A stretch of DNA of 14,494 nt from an uncultured Granulosicoccaceae bacterium (GTDB taxonomy: Bacteria > Pseudomonadota > Gammaproteobacteria > CALCKW01): assembly GCA_937941555.1 (NCBI GenBank), contig CALDHJ010000440.1:1-14494 (forward strand), written 5' to 3'. Shown here piece by piece: positions 6,719-12,974 of the stretch (position 1 is its first letter; every line of letters starts with the position of its first letter). The translations under genes and the position numbers were made by a program. Under the pieces are notes generated by a model that had not been told where the DNA came from, made no database searches, and saw only the letters and a list, made by a program, of their open reading frames with translations.

Positions 6719-7192
6719 ATGAAATTCGTCATTTTACTGATCGCTGTTTTCGTGATCGCCTACCTGCTGATGCAGATACTCAACAGCGGCAAAGCAAAAG
6801 ACAACATCAAACAGGGCGAGGCCTTTCTTCAAAGCAATGCAAGTGAAGACGGCGTCCAGAGCACCTCGTCAGGCTTGCAATACAAAGTGCTCGAAGCCGG
6901 CACCGGGTCGGCGCATCCGGGGCCCCGAGATCGAGTCAAGGTGCATTACCACGGCACCTTGCTCGACGGCACTGTTTTTGACAGCTCGGTCGAGCGGGGC
7001 GAAGCCATCAGCTTCGGCCTCAACCAGGTGATTCCGGGCTGGACCGAAGGCCTGCAACTCATGGTCGAGGGCGAAAAAACCCGCCTGTTCATCCCGAGCA
7101 ACCTCGCCTACGGCAACCGGGCTGCCGGCAAGATTGCACCCGGCTCCACGTTGATTTTCGATGTCGAACTGATCGAAATCCAGGGCAACTGA
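6719..7192 (+). CDS. Membrane-anchored FKBP-type peptidyl-prolyl isomerase
   Basis: This 157-residue protein catalyses proline cis-trans isomerisation. Residues 1-21 are a hydrophobic anchor with no clear cleavage site or lipobox. Residues about 28-52 resemble the short lead-in of Mip/FkpA proteins (KQGEAFLQSN, then SGLQYKVL). The FKBP fold covers about 53-156 with the expected pocket residues Y77, F87, D88, V104, I105, W108, Y131 and F147. FkpA and Mip are larger because of an N-terminal dimer domain; this one is close to the minimal form with an anchor. The domain is probably periplasmic, but orientation is inferred. Start ATG 6719 has only a weak GAGA upstream. It converges on the SPFH gene after 13 bp with no terminator. 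Confidence 0.9.
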   Translation: MKFVILLIAVFVIAYLLMQILNSGKAKDNIKQGEAFLQSNASEDGVQSTSSGLQYKVLEAGTGSAHPGPRDRVKVHYHGTLLDGTVFDSSVERGEAISFGLNQVIPGWTEGLQLMVEGEKTRLFIPSNLAYGNRAAGKIAPGSTLIFDVELIEIQGN

Positions 7193-7205
7193 GGCCCGAG
7201 ACCCG

Positions 7206-8138
7206 CTAGGGACGCTCGAAGCGGCGCAGGTCAATCATCGGAATGTTCTCGCCACCGGCATAGAGCGGCAGGACCCCGTTCCATTGCTCAACGCGCTTGA
7301 GCTCGATGTAGTTCGGGGACTCCGCCAGCGTGCGGTTGATCACGTCAATCTTGTAGGCCTCAGCGTCCGCGAGGGCCTTGATCTTCTCGGCTTCAAGCTT
7401 GGCCGCTCGCAGCTCCGATTCCGCCTGCTTGACCTTCTGATCCTGCTCAGTCGCGAAACGCTCGAGTTCTGCTTGCTGCTTGAGCACTTCCTGCTCGCGC
7501 TTCTTGGTCTCGGTGATAGCCGTTCGAATCACATCCGGCAGCTGCACGTCACGGATGAGCACGGTTTCAACCTGCAGACCCTTGGACGCCAGGTAGTCCG
7601 CCAACCCCGATTGCAAGGTCTGCTGCAATTGCCGCTGCACCGACTCCTTGAAAAAGTCCTGTGACCGCACAACACCCTTGCCCTGTTCTCGCAGTATTGA
7701 CCGCAGTTTCGGGATCATGTGCACCTGGATCAGGGCATCGGTCGTACCGGTATTCCTGAGAATATCGGGCGCCATGTCACCAATAGTACGGTACTGCACG
7801 GACACATCCATGGTCGTGATCAGCTTGTCTTCCGCTGGGATGCCTGCCTGCTCCTTGTGGGTTTTCTGCCGCAGGTCAAATGTGGTGAACGCCAGCATCG
7901 GGTTGACGACATGCAGCCCCTCTCGGTAACTCGCGTTCTGCACCTTGCCGAAGAGTGTCGCGACTTTCACATGGCCGGCGGGGACCGTGATGACCACAGA
8001 CAGTATGAGAAAGACGGCACTCGCCAGCAGACTTCCGAAGCTGGCGAATCGGATCAATTTGCCGTGTTTTCCGCTTGCTGCCTTGATGCCTGCCAAACCA
8101 AGCAGTAACAGGATGAAGGATAAAAACAGGTTTTGCAT
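7206..8138 (-). CDS. SPFH/prohibitin-family membrane protein
   Basis: This 310-residue protein of the stomatin/prohibitin/flotillin superfamily has hydrophobic segments at about 4-20 and 31-52, a Band-7/SPFH domain from about 53 (VPAGHVKVATLFGKV) to 215, and a charged coiled coil at about 208-265 rich in Glu, Lys, Gln and Ala. The closest resemblance is to prohibitin-type members (YREGLHVVNP, LITTMDVSVQYRT) rather than HflK/HflC, which would come as a pair. Such proteins form large rings on membranes and modulate proteases or membrane organisation. The ATG at 8138 is preferred because AAAGG lies eight bases upstream; a GTG nine bases earlier overlaps that site. No NfeD or FtsH partner is next to it. 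Three phased TTCCA repeats lie just upstream. Confidence 0.9.
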   Translation of the reverse strand: MQNLFLSFILLLLGLAGIKAASGKHGKLIRFASFGSLLASAVFLILSVVITVPAGHVKVATLFGKVQNASYREGLHVVNPMLAFTTFDLRQKTHKEQAGIPAEDKLITTMDVSVQYRTIGDMAPDILRNTGTTDALIQVHMIPKLRSILREQGKGVVRSQDFFKESVQRQLQQTLQSGLADYLASKGLQVETVLIRDVQLPDVIRTAITETKKREQEVLKQQAELERFATEQDQKVKQAESELRAAKLEAEKIKALADAEAYKIDVINRTLAESPNYIELKRVEQWNGVLPLYAGGENIPMIDLRRFERP

Positions 8139-8150
8139 GTGTCTCACCTT

Positions 8151-8175
8151 TGGAATTTTTTGGAACTGAATGGAA
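8151..8175. repeat. Three TGGAA repeats at 10-bp spacing upstream of SPFH gene
   Basis: TGGAA occurs at 8151, 8161 and 8171, exactly 10 bp apart (TTCCA on the SPFH coding strand), starting 13 bases before that gene's ATG. One-helical-turn phasing suggests protein binding sites on one DNA face. The copies are short, and A/T runs between them could make this chance. Confidence 0.45.
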
Positions 8176-8229
8176 TGGACACAGAGATGCGTGCCGACGA
8201 ACCACGCCGCTGTAATCTCTTTTATCTGG

Positions 8230-8262
8230 GGTCAAACACCGAAATTTCAAGGTGTTCTGACC
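8230..8262. repeat. Hairpin with bulge in the intergenic region
   Basis: GGTCAAACACC (8230-8240) pairs with GGTGTTCTGACC (8251-8262), leaving a single bulged C, around the loop GAAATTTCAA, which itself contains the palindrome GAAATTTC. It has no U-tract. It may be a REP-like or structured-RNA element; no second copy is visible in this window. Confidence 0.55.
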
Positions 8263-8679
8263 GTATCAGTGGAACATCAAATCGAGTCATGCTTTGCATA
8301 TTACTGCGTCGAATCACATCCCCCATCTCGAGACAGGTTGAAAGGATCTACCCGAGATCGGTAGACCCAAACTGGCCAACCACGAGGCACATCGGATCAC
8401 ACTCCTGGAGGGGGCCGGAAAAAGCCGATGACGCACATCGAACCAGCACCTCGAGCTGGAGGCCCTGATAGTGGGTCGGCCCAATCTGAATGTCCGCTCC
8501 ACTGGACACTGCAGATTGACACGGTGGCAAAGGCTTGACTCTGGCGCTTGTCTGACGATGACCTTCTTGTTTAGGACCGATGCACTGAAAGCACAATCGG
8601 ACCGCCAGTCATCCGTCGAGGCTGCGTCGGAAAACCAGCCACAATTCCGTAGCCCAACCCCTGTTCGTTCACAAGTTGA

Positions 8680-8702
8680 AACACTTGCTTCCCGCAAGTG
8701 TT
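8680..8702. repeat. Perfect 9-bp stem-loop upstream of DUF3391 gene
   Basis: AACACTTGC (8680-8688) and GCAAGTGTT (8694-8702) pair perfectly around TTCCC. It lies 67 bp before the likely ATG of the DUF3391 gene, overlapping a TTGAAA that could be a -35 (8676-8681). It could be an operator, a leader stem or a terminator of something upstream. Confidence 0.6.
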
Positions 8703-8769
8703 AACTGCGTCACACAAATTGAGACGAATGATCGGCAAAGTACTCAAAAGGCAACCACGAGAACCCACG

Positions 8770-9174
8770 ATGAAAGTGCGTTCACAAAACTCCAATGCCC
8801 TGAAGGCGGACGCGACAGCCAAACTAGTTGACGTCAGTGTTCTCACGGTCGGCATGAAAATAGTGGGCATCGAGAAACCCTGGAGCGACAGATCAACTCA
8901 AAGCACGGGTTTCACCATCACGGGCACAACAGAACTAGAGCACCTGAAGTCCGCACACAAAACGGTGTACATCGATCCACGCTGCGCACCCCCGCTGCAG
9001 ACAGGCGACACCAGTACAAGCTCACCTGCTGATACTGAGGCAGACCGGCCGATTGTGCTCTGGGAATCAAACGATGCGGGAGAGACAGACGGCGAGACAT
9101 CATCCGTATGGCAACGCCTCCAACGCGCCGCGAAGCGGCTCACCCCTCGCCCTCAGCGCCGACACAAACTCTAA
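8770..9174 (+). CDS. Stand-alone DUF3391 domain protein
   Basis: This 134-residue protein matches, at residues 19-74, the DUF3391 domain that normally forms the N-terminus of HD-GYP cyclic-di-GMP phosphodiesterases: VSVLTVGMKIVGIEKPW, then GFTITGTTELEHLKSAHKTVYID. The rest (75-134) is a polar, low-complexity linker and an Arg/Lys-rich tail (RLTPRPQRRHKL). No HD or GYP motif occurs in the remaining frame or in the 290 bp that follow, so the domain is either deliberately single or the remnant of a truncated gene. The start is uncertain: ATG 8770 fits domain length, while ATG 8728 (14 residues longer, after GAGACGA) is possible. There are no signal peptide or membrane segments, so it should be cytoplasmic. 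The function of isolated DUF3391 is unknown to me. Confidence 0.68.
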   Translation: MKVRSQNSNALKADATAKLVDVSVLTVGMKIVGIEKPWSDRSTQSTGFTITGTTELEHLKSAHKTVYIDPRCAPPLQTGDTSTSSPADTEADRPIVLWESNDAGETDGETSSVWQRLQRAAKRLTPRPQRRHKL

Positions 9175-9207
9175 AACCGCGCATTTTCCAATCGCCACGT
9201 GAACTGT

Positions 9208-9227
9208 TGCCGGATGGACACCCGGCA
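9208..9227. terminator. Weak stem-loop after DUF3391 gene
   Basis: TGCCGG (9208-9213) pairs with CCGGCA (9222-9227) around an eight-base loop, 34 bp past the DUF3391 stop. No U-tract follows. The rest of 9175-9384 shows no gene or other clear signal. Confidence 0.25.
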
Positions 9228-9384
9228 CTGTCCCGCGCGCAGGCCGCATATACTGCAGGCCGAACCCCGGAATCTGGTTGATCGCTGGAAACAATAGTGC
9301 CATATGCGCACTCCTGTGCACCGTGCAGCCTGTGTTTGTCAGCACGCACATCGAACGACGCCGAATTTTTACGTGACGTTAACT

Positions 9385-9412
9385 TTGGACGATACGACAC
9401 AGTCCCTATGAT
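9385..9412 (+). promoter_or_regulatory. Promoter of the repeat lipoprotein gene
   Basis: TTGGAC (9385-9390) and TATGAT (9407-9412, five of six) are 16 bp apart. Transcription would start at about 9418-9420, almost exactly at the first base of the hairpin that follows. This is one of the best promoter matches in the window. Confidence 0.58.
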
Positions 9413-9419
9413 GTTCTCA

Positions 9420-9439
9420 GGCGGGCAACACGGCCCGCC
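9420..9439 (+). promoter_or_regulatory. GC hairpin at the predicted mRNA 5' end
   Basis: GGCGGGC (9420-9426) pairs perfectly with GCCCGCC (9433-9439) around AACACG, followed by ATTTCTTC. From the promoter position this stem would be the extreme 5' end of the lipoprotein mRNA, like the ompA-type stems that block RNA decay. It also resembles a terminator with a poor U-tract and could instead end read-through from the left. Confidence 0.55.
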
Positions 9440-9465
9440 ATTTCTTCATCAGTGAGCGTTCCGAT

Positions 9466-10008
9466 ATGAAAACACCAGCCCGATTGACAGCCCTTCTCCT
9501 GACACTTGGCCTCGTGGTCAGTTGCGGAAAGACTGATGACGCCGCGAGCACCGCAACGGATGCCGCTTCGGCCGCCGTCGACACCGTGAAGTCAGGCGTC
9601 ACTGACGCCGTTGACGCGACCAAGGAAGCCGCGAGCGGCGCCGTTGATGCAGCCAAAGACGCTGCCGAGTCGGCGGTGAATGCGACCGGTGAGGCTGTAG
9701 ACGCGGCAAAAGACGCCACGTCTGACGCTGTGGACGGCGCGAAGGATGCAGCCACGCAAGCAGTTGACAAAGCCAAGGATGTCGCCGGCACAGCTGTTGA
9801 CACTGCCAAAGAGACGGCGAGCTCCGCGACCGACAAAGCAAAGGATCTGGCGAGTGATGCCGTGGACAAAGCCAAGGATGTTGCAAGCGATGCTGTCGAC
9901 TCTGCAAAAGATGCCGCGGCATCGGCTACCGAGTCTGCAACCGACAAAGCGACAGATCTTAGCAATGCGGTCAAGGATAAGGCGGCAGATGCCGTGTCGA
10001 CCGACTGA
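9466..10008 (+). CDS. Lipoprotein with LEA-like 11-residue repeats
   Basis: This 180-residue lipoprotein has a signal peptide (1-19) ending in lipobox LVVSC, so C20 is lipidated. The remainder is almost only Ala, Asp, Lys, Val, Thr, Ser and Glu. An 11-residue unit of the type AVDxAKDxAxx starts at 37, 48, 59 and 70, then, after an 18-residue step (11+7), at 88, 99, 110, 121, 132 and 143. This is the pattern of group-3 LEA and apolipoprotein-like amphipathic helices, which fold on drying or on membranes. No Trp, Tyr, Phe or His occurs and no enzyme motif is seen. It should be a long helix tethered to the outer or inner membrane; a stress or envelope-stabilising role is inferred. It has its own promoter, 5' hairpin and terminator. 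Similar coding repeats invite repeat-number change between strains. Confidence 0.88.
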   Translation: MKTPARLTALLLTLGLVVSCGKTDDAASTATDAASAAVDTVKSGVTDAVDATKEAASGAVDAAKDAAESAVNATGEAVDAAKDATSDAVDGAKDAATQAVDKAKDVAGTAVDTAKETASSATDKAKDLASDAVDKAKDVASDAVDSAKDAAASATESATDKATDLSNAVKDKAADAVSTD

Positions 10009-10049
10009 ATTCGCAGGACCCGTTTGCAAATCAGACTGAGTACACCCTT

Positions 10050-10080
10050 GGGCCCAATCCATGATTGGGCCCTTTTTTTT
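10050..10080 (+). terminator. Strong intrinsic terminator after the repeat lipoprotein
   Basis: GGGCCCAATC (10050-10059) and GATTGGGCCC (10063-10072) form a perfect 10-bp stem with a CAT loop, followed by eight T residues (10073-10080). It ends the lipoprotein transcript 42 bp past its stop codon. Confidence 0.95.
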
Positions 10081-10109
10081 GGAACAGACTCCACAGCCAA
10101 CCAACAGCA

Positions 10110-10616
10110 CTACGGCCCGGCGTGACGGTAGACCAATACAGGTCCTCGGGCGGTGTCGGATATCTCACGCTCCAGCGTGGCACCCAGTCTTTGCGCAAGT
10201 TGTATCGACGGCGTGTTTTCGGCTGAAATACAACTGTGCACCACTGGCCAATTCAATTTCTCGTAAGCGTAGCGCCGAGAGCGGAGCGCGGCCTCGGTGG
10301 CGAATCCCGCTCCCTGCTTGGAATCAACTATTGCCCAGGTAATTTCCGGCGCAGGCCAACCCTCGGGGTTCCATAGCCCGACCATGCCACAGAAGTCGCC
10401 GGTGGCCTTTTCTTCCACCGCCCATGCGCCATAGCCCCTGATGATCCAATGTCCCATCATGGCGGCAGCAGCGCGCCAGGCGGCGGCGCGGTCGAGCGGC
10501 CCTCCGTAATACCGCGTCACATCTGACGCATAGAATGCCGCATAGGCGTCAAAGTCGGTTTCATGCCGAAACGCGCGCATCACCAGGCGTTCGGTTTCAA
10601 TCACGGGAATGTGCAC
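10110..10616 (-). CDS. GNAT-family N-acetyltransferase (RimJ/RimL-like)
   Basis: This 168-residue acetyltransferase of the Acetyltransf_3 type transfers acetyl from acetyl-CoA to an amine. It starts with ETERLVMRAF (7-16), typical of RimJ/RimL-like members; the CoA pyrophosphate loop is KQGAGFATEA (100-109), and SAENTPSIQLAQRLGA (131-146) is the usual motif B region. The start is a GTG at 10616, supported by GAGAG at 10624-10628 seven bases upstream. Substrate cannot be told: relatives modify ribosomal proteins, antibiotics or small amines. It is divergent from the M20 amidohydrolase and ends 30 bp from the strong terminator of the opposite unit. Confidence 0.9.
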   Translation of the reverse strand: MHIPVIETERLVMRAFRHETDFDAYAAFYASDVTRYYGGPLDRAAAWRAAAAMMGHWIIRGYGAWAVEEKATGDFCGMVGLWNPEGWPAPEITWAIVDSKQGAGFATEAALRSRRYAYEKLNWPVVHSCISAENTPSIQLAQRLGATLEREISDTARGPVLVYRHAGP

Positions 10617-10644
10617 GGTCCAACTCTCGTTTCATTGTTCGCGC

Positions 10645-10653
10645 ACTATAGCA
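10645..10653 (-). promoter_or_regulatory. Extended -10 promoter of the GNAT gene
   Basis: On the minus strand TGCTATAGT fits the extended -10 form TGnTATAAT with one mismatch in the hexamer. Extended -10 promoters can work without a -35, and none is obvious here. The predicted start near 10638 gives a leader of about 22 bases. Confidence 0.45.
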
Positions 10654-10662
10654 ATCCGGCAC

Positions 10663-10691
10663 TTGACCCGAGCCGCCAGAATGCGTTTGAT
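10663..10691 (+). promoter_or_regulatory. Probable promoter of the M20 amidohydrolase gene
   Basis: TTGACC (10663-10668, five of six) and TTTGAT (10686-10691, four of six) are 17 bp apart. Transcription would start near 10698, 34 bases before the ATG at 10732. It is back-to-back with the GNAT promoter. Confidence 0.42.
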
Positions 10692-10731
10692 GGCTGCTAC
10701 CACGCCCCCTGCCAACCGAGGTTACCTCCAC

Positions 10732-11895
10732 ATGCCTGTGATCGAGCGCATTGCCGACTACGCCGACGACCTTGTTGCCATCCGACGCGACATCCACGAG
10801 AACCCCGAGCTCGGCATGGAAGAGGTGCGCACCGCTGCCCTGGTGGCCGGTCTTCTCAATGAATGGGGCATTACGACTCACACCGGAATCGGTAAAACTG
10901 GGGTCGTCGGGGTGCTGGAAGGCAAAGCGCCCGGTCGCACCATCGGGTTGCGAGCCGATATGGACGCGTTGCCGATCCACGAACAGACCAATCTGCCATT
11001 CGCCTCCAAAAACCCCGGCGTCATGCACGCCTGTGGACACGACGCCCACACCACGATGCTGCTTGGCGCCGCGCGCTACCTCGCTGAAACGCGCGACTTC
11101 AACGGCAAGGCTGTCTTCATCTTTCAACCAGCTGAAGAGGGGCTTGGCGGCGCCAGGGCCATGCTTGCGGACAACCTGTTCGAGCAGTTCCCCTGCGACG
11201 AAATCTACGGCATGCACAACAAACCCAATGGCGAACCCGGAACGGTCGGTGTCAAGCCAGGCATCGCCATGGCTGGTGCGGATTTCTTCGACATAACCGT
11301 CAACGCCTCCGGTGCACACGCGGCCATGCCACATGTCTCTATCGATCCGATCGTGATAGCCACATCGCTGGTCCAACAACTTCAGAGTATCGTCAGCCGA
11401 AATGTCCCACCCAACAGCCCGCTGGTGCTATCCGTCACCCAGATTCACGCGGGCTCGGCATACAACGTGATCCCGTCACAGTGCACACTCTCCGGCACGA
11501 TGCGCTACTTCGACACCGCACTCGCCAATACTGTGCGCCAGCGCATGCGTGACCTGTGCCGCGGCGCAGAACTGAGCTACGGCGTGCAGATCGATATCGA
11601 CATTCGCGACATCTTCGATGTGTTGGTCAACGACGATGCCCTCTCTCACACGATGCTGGACGTAGCGGCTGAAATCGTCGGCGCAGACCAGGTCCAGGTG
11701 ACGCCGGATGCGGTGACCGGCTCTGAGGATTTTGCCGACATGTTGCGCGCAGTGCCCGGAGCCTATTGCACCGTGGGCCACGAGGGCACGGTACCGCTGC
11801 ACAACGACGGTTTCATCCTCGATGAAGGGATTCTGCCGGTGGGCGCCTCCATCTATGCGCGATTGATCGAGAAGCGTGGCACGCCAGCGGGTTAG
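10732..11895 (+). CDS. M20D-family amidohydrolase (hippurate/N-acyl-amino-acid hydrolase type)
   Basis: This 387-residue zinc amidohydrolase cleaves N-acyl groups from amino acids or related amides. It carries the M20D signatures RRDIHENPEL (18-27), HACGHDAHTTM (99-109) with metal ligands C101 and H103, QPAEEG (132-137) with catalytic/ligand E135-E136, H162 in GMHN, and H357 in LHND. The catalytic domain is split by the lid/dimer domain (about 180-290, containing GAHAAMPH). There is no signal peptide, so it is cytoplasmic. ATG 10732 has GAGG (10718-10721) ten bases upstream; longer readings overlap the divergent promoters. Members include HipO, IAA-amino acid hydrolases and N-acetyldiaminopimelate deacetylase; which reaction this one performs is not decided by sequence alone. 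The neighbouring GNAT enzyme might be functionally opposed, but the two are not an operon. Confidence 0.92.
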   Translation: MPVIERIADYADDLVAIRRDIHENPELGMEEVRTAALVAGLLNEWGITTHTGIGKTGVVGVLEGKAPGRTIGLRADMDALPIHEQTNLPFASKNPGVMHACGHDAHTTMLLGAARYLAETRDFNGKAVFIFQPAEEGLGGARAMLADNLFEQFPCDEIYGMHNKPNGEPGTVGVKPGIAMAGADFFDITVNASGAHAAMPHVSIDPIVIATSLVQQLQSIVSRNVPPNSPLVLSVTQIHAGSAYNVIPSQCTLSGTMRYFDTALANTVRQRMRDLCRGAELSYGVQIDIDIRDIFDVLVNDDALSHTMLDVAAEIVGADQVQVTPDAVTGSEDFADMLRAVPGAYCTVGHEGTVPLHNDGFILDEGILPVGASIYARLIEKRGTPAG

Positions 11896-11917
11896 CCACA
11901 GCGGAATCGGCTAACCC
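11889..11917. terminator. Bidirectional hairpin between M20 and Mrr-like genes
   Basis: GGGTTAGCC (11889-11897) pairs perfectly with GGCTAACCC (11909-11917) around an 11-base loop. The left arm includes the M20 stop codon. It sits 15 bp before the 3' end of the convergent Mrr-like gene. There is no U-tract, so confidence as a terminator is moderate. Confidence 0.55.
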
Positions 11918-11932
11918 AATCAGACACGCCGT

Positions 11933-12706
11933 TCACACGGAGCGGGTGCCGCGGCAACTCGGGTACGTTGAACACCCCATGAATTCGCTGCCCGCGTGCC
12001 GACCACGCCTGGCTGTTCGCCGCACCATCTCGCTCTGACACACCGGGCACAACGTGTCATCCGGCGCGGCTTTGTGCTGACCTAGGGCTTCACCGCGGCA
12101 TGCGAGTACCATCTTGATCAGCGCCTGGCCGTCCACAAGCTGAATCCCACTTTCTCGCGCAAACACCTTCGCGTCAGCAGTGAAGGGCCCGCTACACACA
12201 ACAAAACCCTCATCAGCCCCTTTGGCCACAACGACACCGTAGAGCTCGCGCAGCGTCTTCACGCCGACTTTCGACTTGCGCCAGTGCTTGCATTGCACGA
12301 ATGCTCGCGTGCCGTCTTTTTCCAACGTGACATCCACACCCCCATCGGGTCCACCCTGAGCAGCAGAGACCACGCGATAGCCGCGGCGCCGGAAGCACTC
12401 GCCCACCAGGTCCTCGAACTGTTCCCACGGCAACGCACGCACTGTGTTCAGCTCGCGCTGTTGCACACGTCGATGGCGTTGAACCAAGGTGCGAACAAAA
12501 GAAAGTGTCGCGATGATCAACAACAATCCGGCAAACACCTCTGCCATAGGTGCCAGGCCGAGACTAAAGGACTTGAACAACGCACTTTGCAATTCGATTT
12601 TTGGTAGCACATGCGCAAGAGCCGTGTAGGTAAAAATCGCCAGTGCCACCGACACCCACCAGGGTGATTCCAGCAATGCATCAATTGTCGATTCACGCCG
12701 TGGCAT
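11933..12706 (-). CDS. Membrane-anchored Mrr-type nuclease-fold protein with C4 zinc finger
   Basis: This 257-residue protein has three parts. Residues 16-34 and 52-74 are two transmembrane segments. Residues 91-200 are an Mrr_cat/restriction-endonuclease fold: E98 in WEQFEDL, GGPDGGVDV with D125, and VQCKHW with Q138 and K140, the complete PD-(D/E)xK set. Residues 219-252 are a topoisomerase-type C4 zinc finger (C220, C223, C245, C251). AGGAG (12716-12720) lies nine bases before the ATG. Mrr-fold enzymes cut DNA, sometimes methylated; the zinc finger should bind single-stranded or damaged DNA. No methyltransferase lies nearby, so it is unlikely to be half of a classical restriction pair. A membrane-tethered housekeeping, DNA-uptake or DNA-quality role is more likely, but that is inference. 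Confidence 0.88.
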   Translation of the reverse strand: MPRRESTIDALLESPWWVSVALAIFTYTALAHVLPKIELQSALFKSFSLGLAPMAEVFAGLLLIIATLSFVRTLVQRHRRVQQRELNTVRALPWEQFEDLVGECFRRRGYRVVSAAQGGPDGGVDVTLEKDGTRAFVQCKHWRKSKVGVKTLRELYGVVVAKGADEGFVVCSGPFTADAKVFARESGIQLVDGQALIKMVLACRGEALGQHKAAPDDTLCPVCQSEMVRRTARRGRHAGSEFMGCSTYPSCRGTRSV

Positions 12707-12974
12707 GGCATCACTCTCCTAGTAAGCAATCCAACACGGCATCGACCGGACAACAAAGAGATGAACCCACCAACGCGAATTCAGCGGACTGTATAGCCAA
12801 GGTTGATCAGCAAGGAGTGGTGCAAAGCTGTACTCCTCAGCCACCGAGTGCAGGCTCCTGTGTACCCATAAACCGGCAGCGCTACTGTAACGCACGTGCA
12901 TCATACGTAGTGTCCGAGATGCCAGCTGACACAGTGGTCCGGTATGTTCGTCGCAATCCTACCGAGAAAGCACC

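Larger units (their letters stand above)
8139..8769. other. Long gene-poor region with hairpins
   Basis: About 630 bp separate the divergent SPFH and DUF3391 genes. Frames are open on both strands (for example minus 8314-8697 and plus 8471-8704), but their products are rich in Cys, Ser, Arg and Trp, have no recognisable domain and lack good ribosome sites, so I do not call them. The stretch contains the phased TGGAA repeat (8151-8175), a hairpin at 8230-8262 and another at 8680-8702. It could hold regulatory DNA, a small RNA or a decayed gene; nothing decides between these. Confidence 0.55.

Noticed and set aside
8314..8697. Minus-strand frame of 127 codons, considered as a small gene.
   Set aside because: No recognisable family, odd Cys/Trp/Arg composition and overlap with the 8680-8702 stem; not distinguishable from chance.
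9417..10100. Long minus-strand open frame opposite the repeat lipoprotein, Ser/Ala-rich.
   Set aside because: Its repeats only mirror the plus-strand 11-mers; the plus frame has a lipobox, promoter and terminator.
10597..11379. Minus-strand open frame of 260 codons inside the M20 gene.
   Set aside because: GC-rich shadow of a clearly conserved enzyme; no domain, and His/Gly/Asp-biased composition.
11933..12706. A restriction-modification or multi-gene defence island around the Mrr-like gene.
   Set aside because: Neighbours are an amidohydrolase and a lipoprotein; no methyltransferase, helicase or toxin-antitoxin genes are present.
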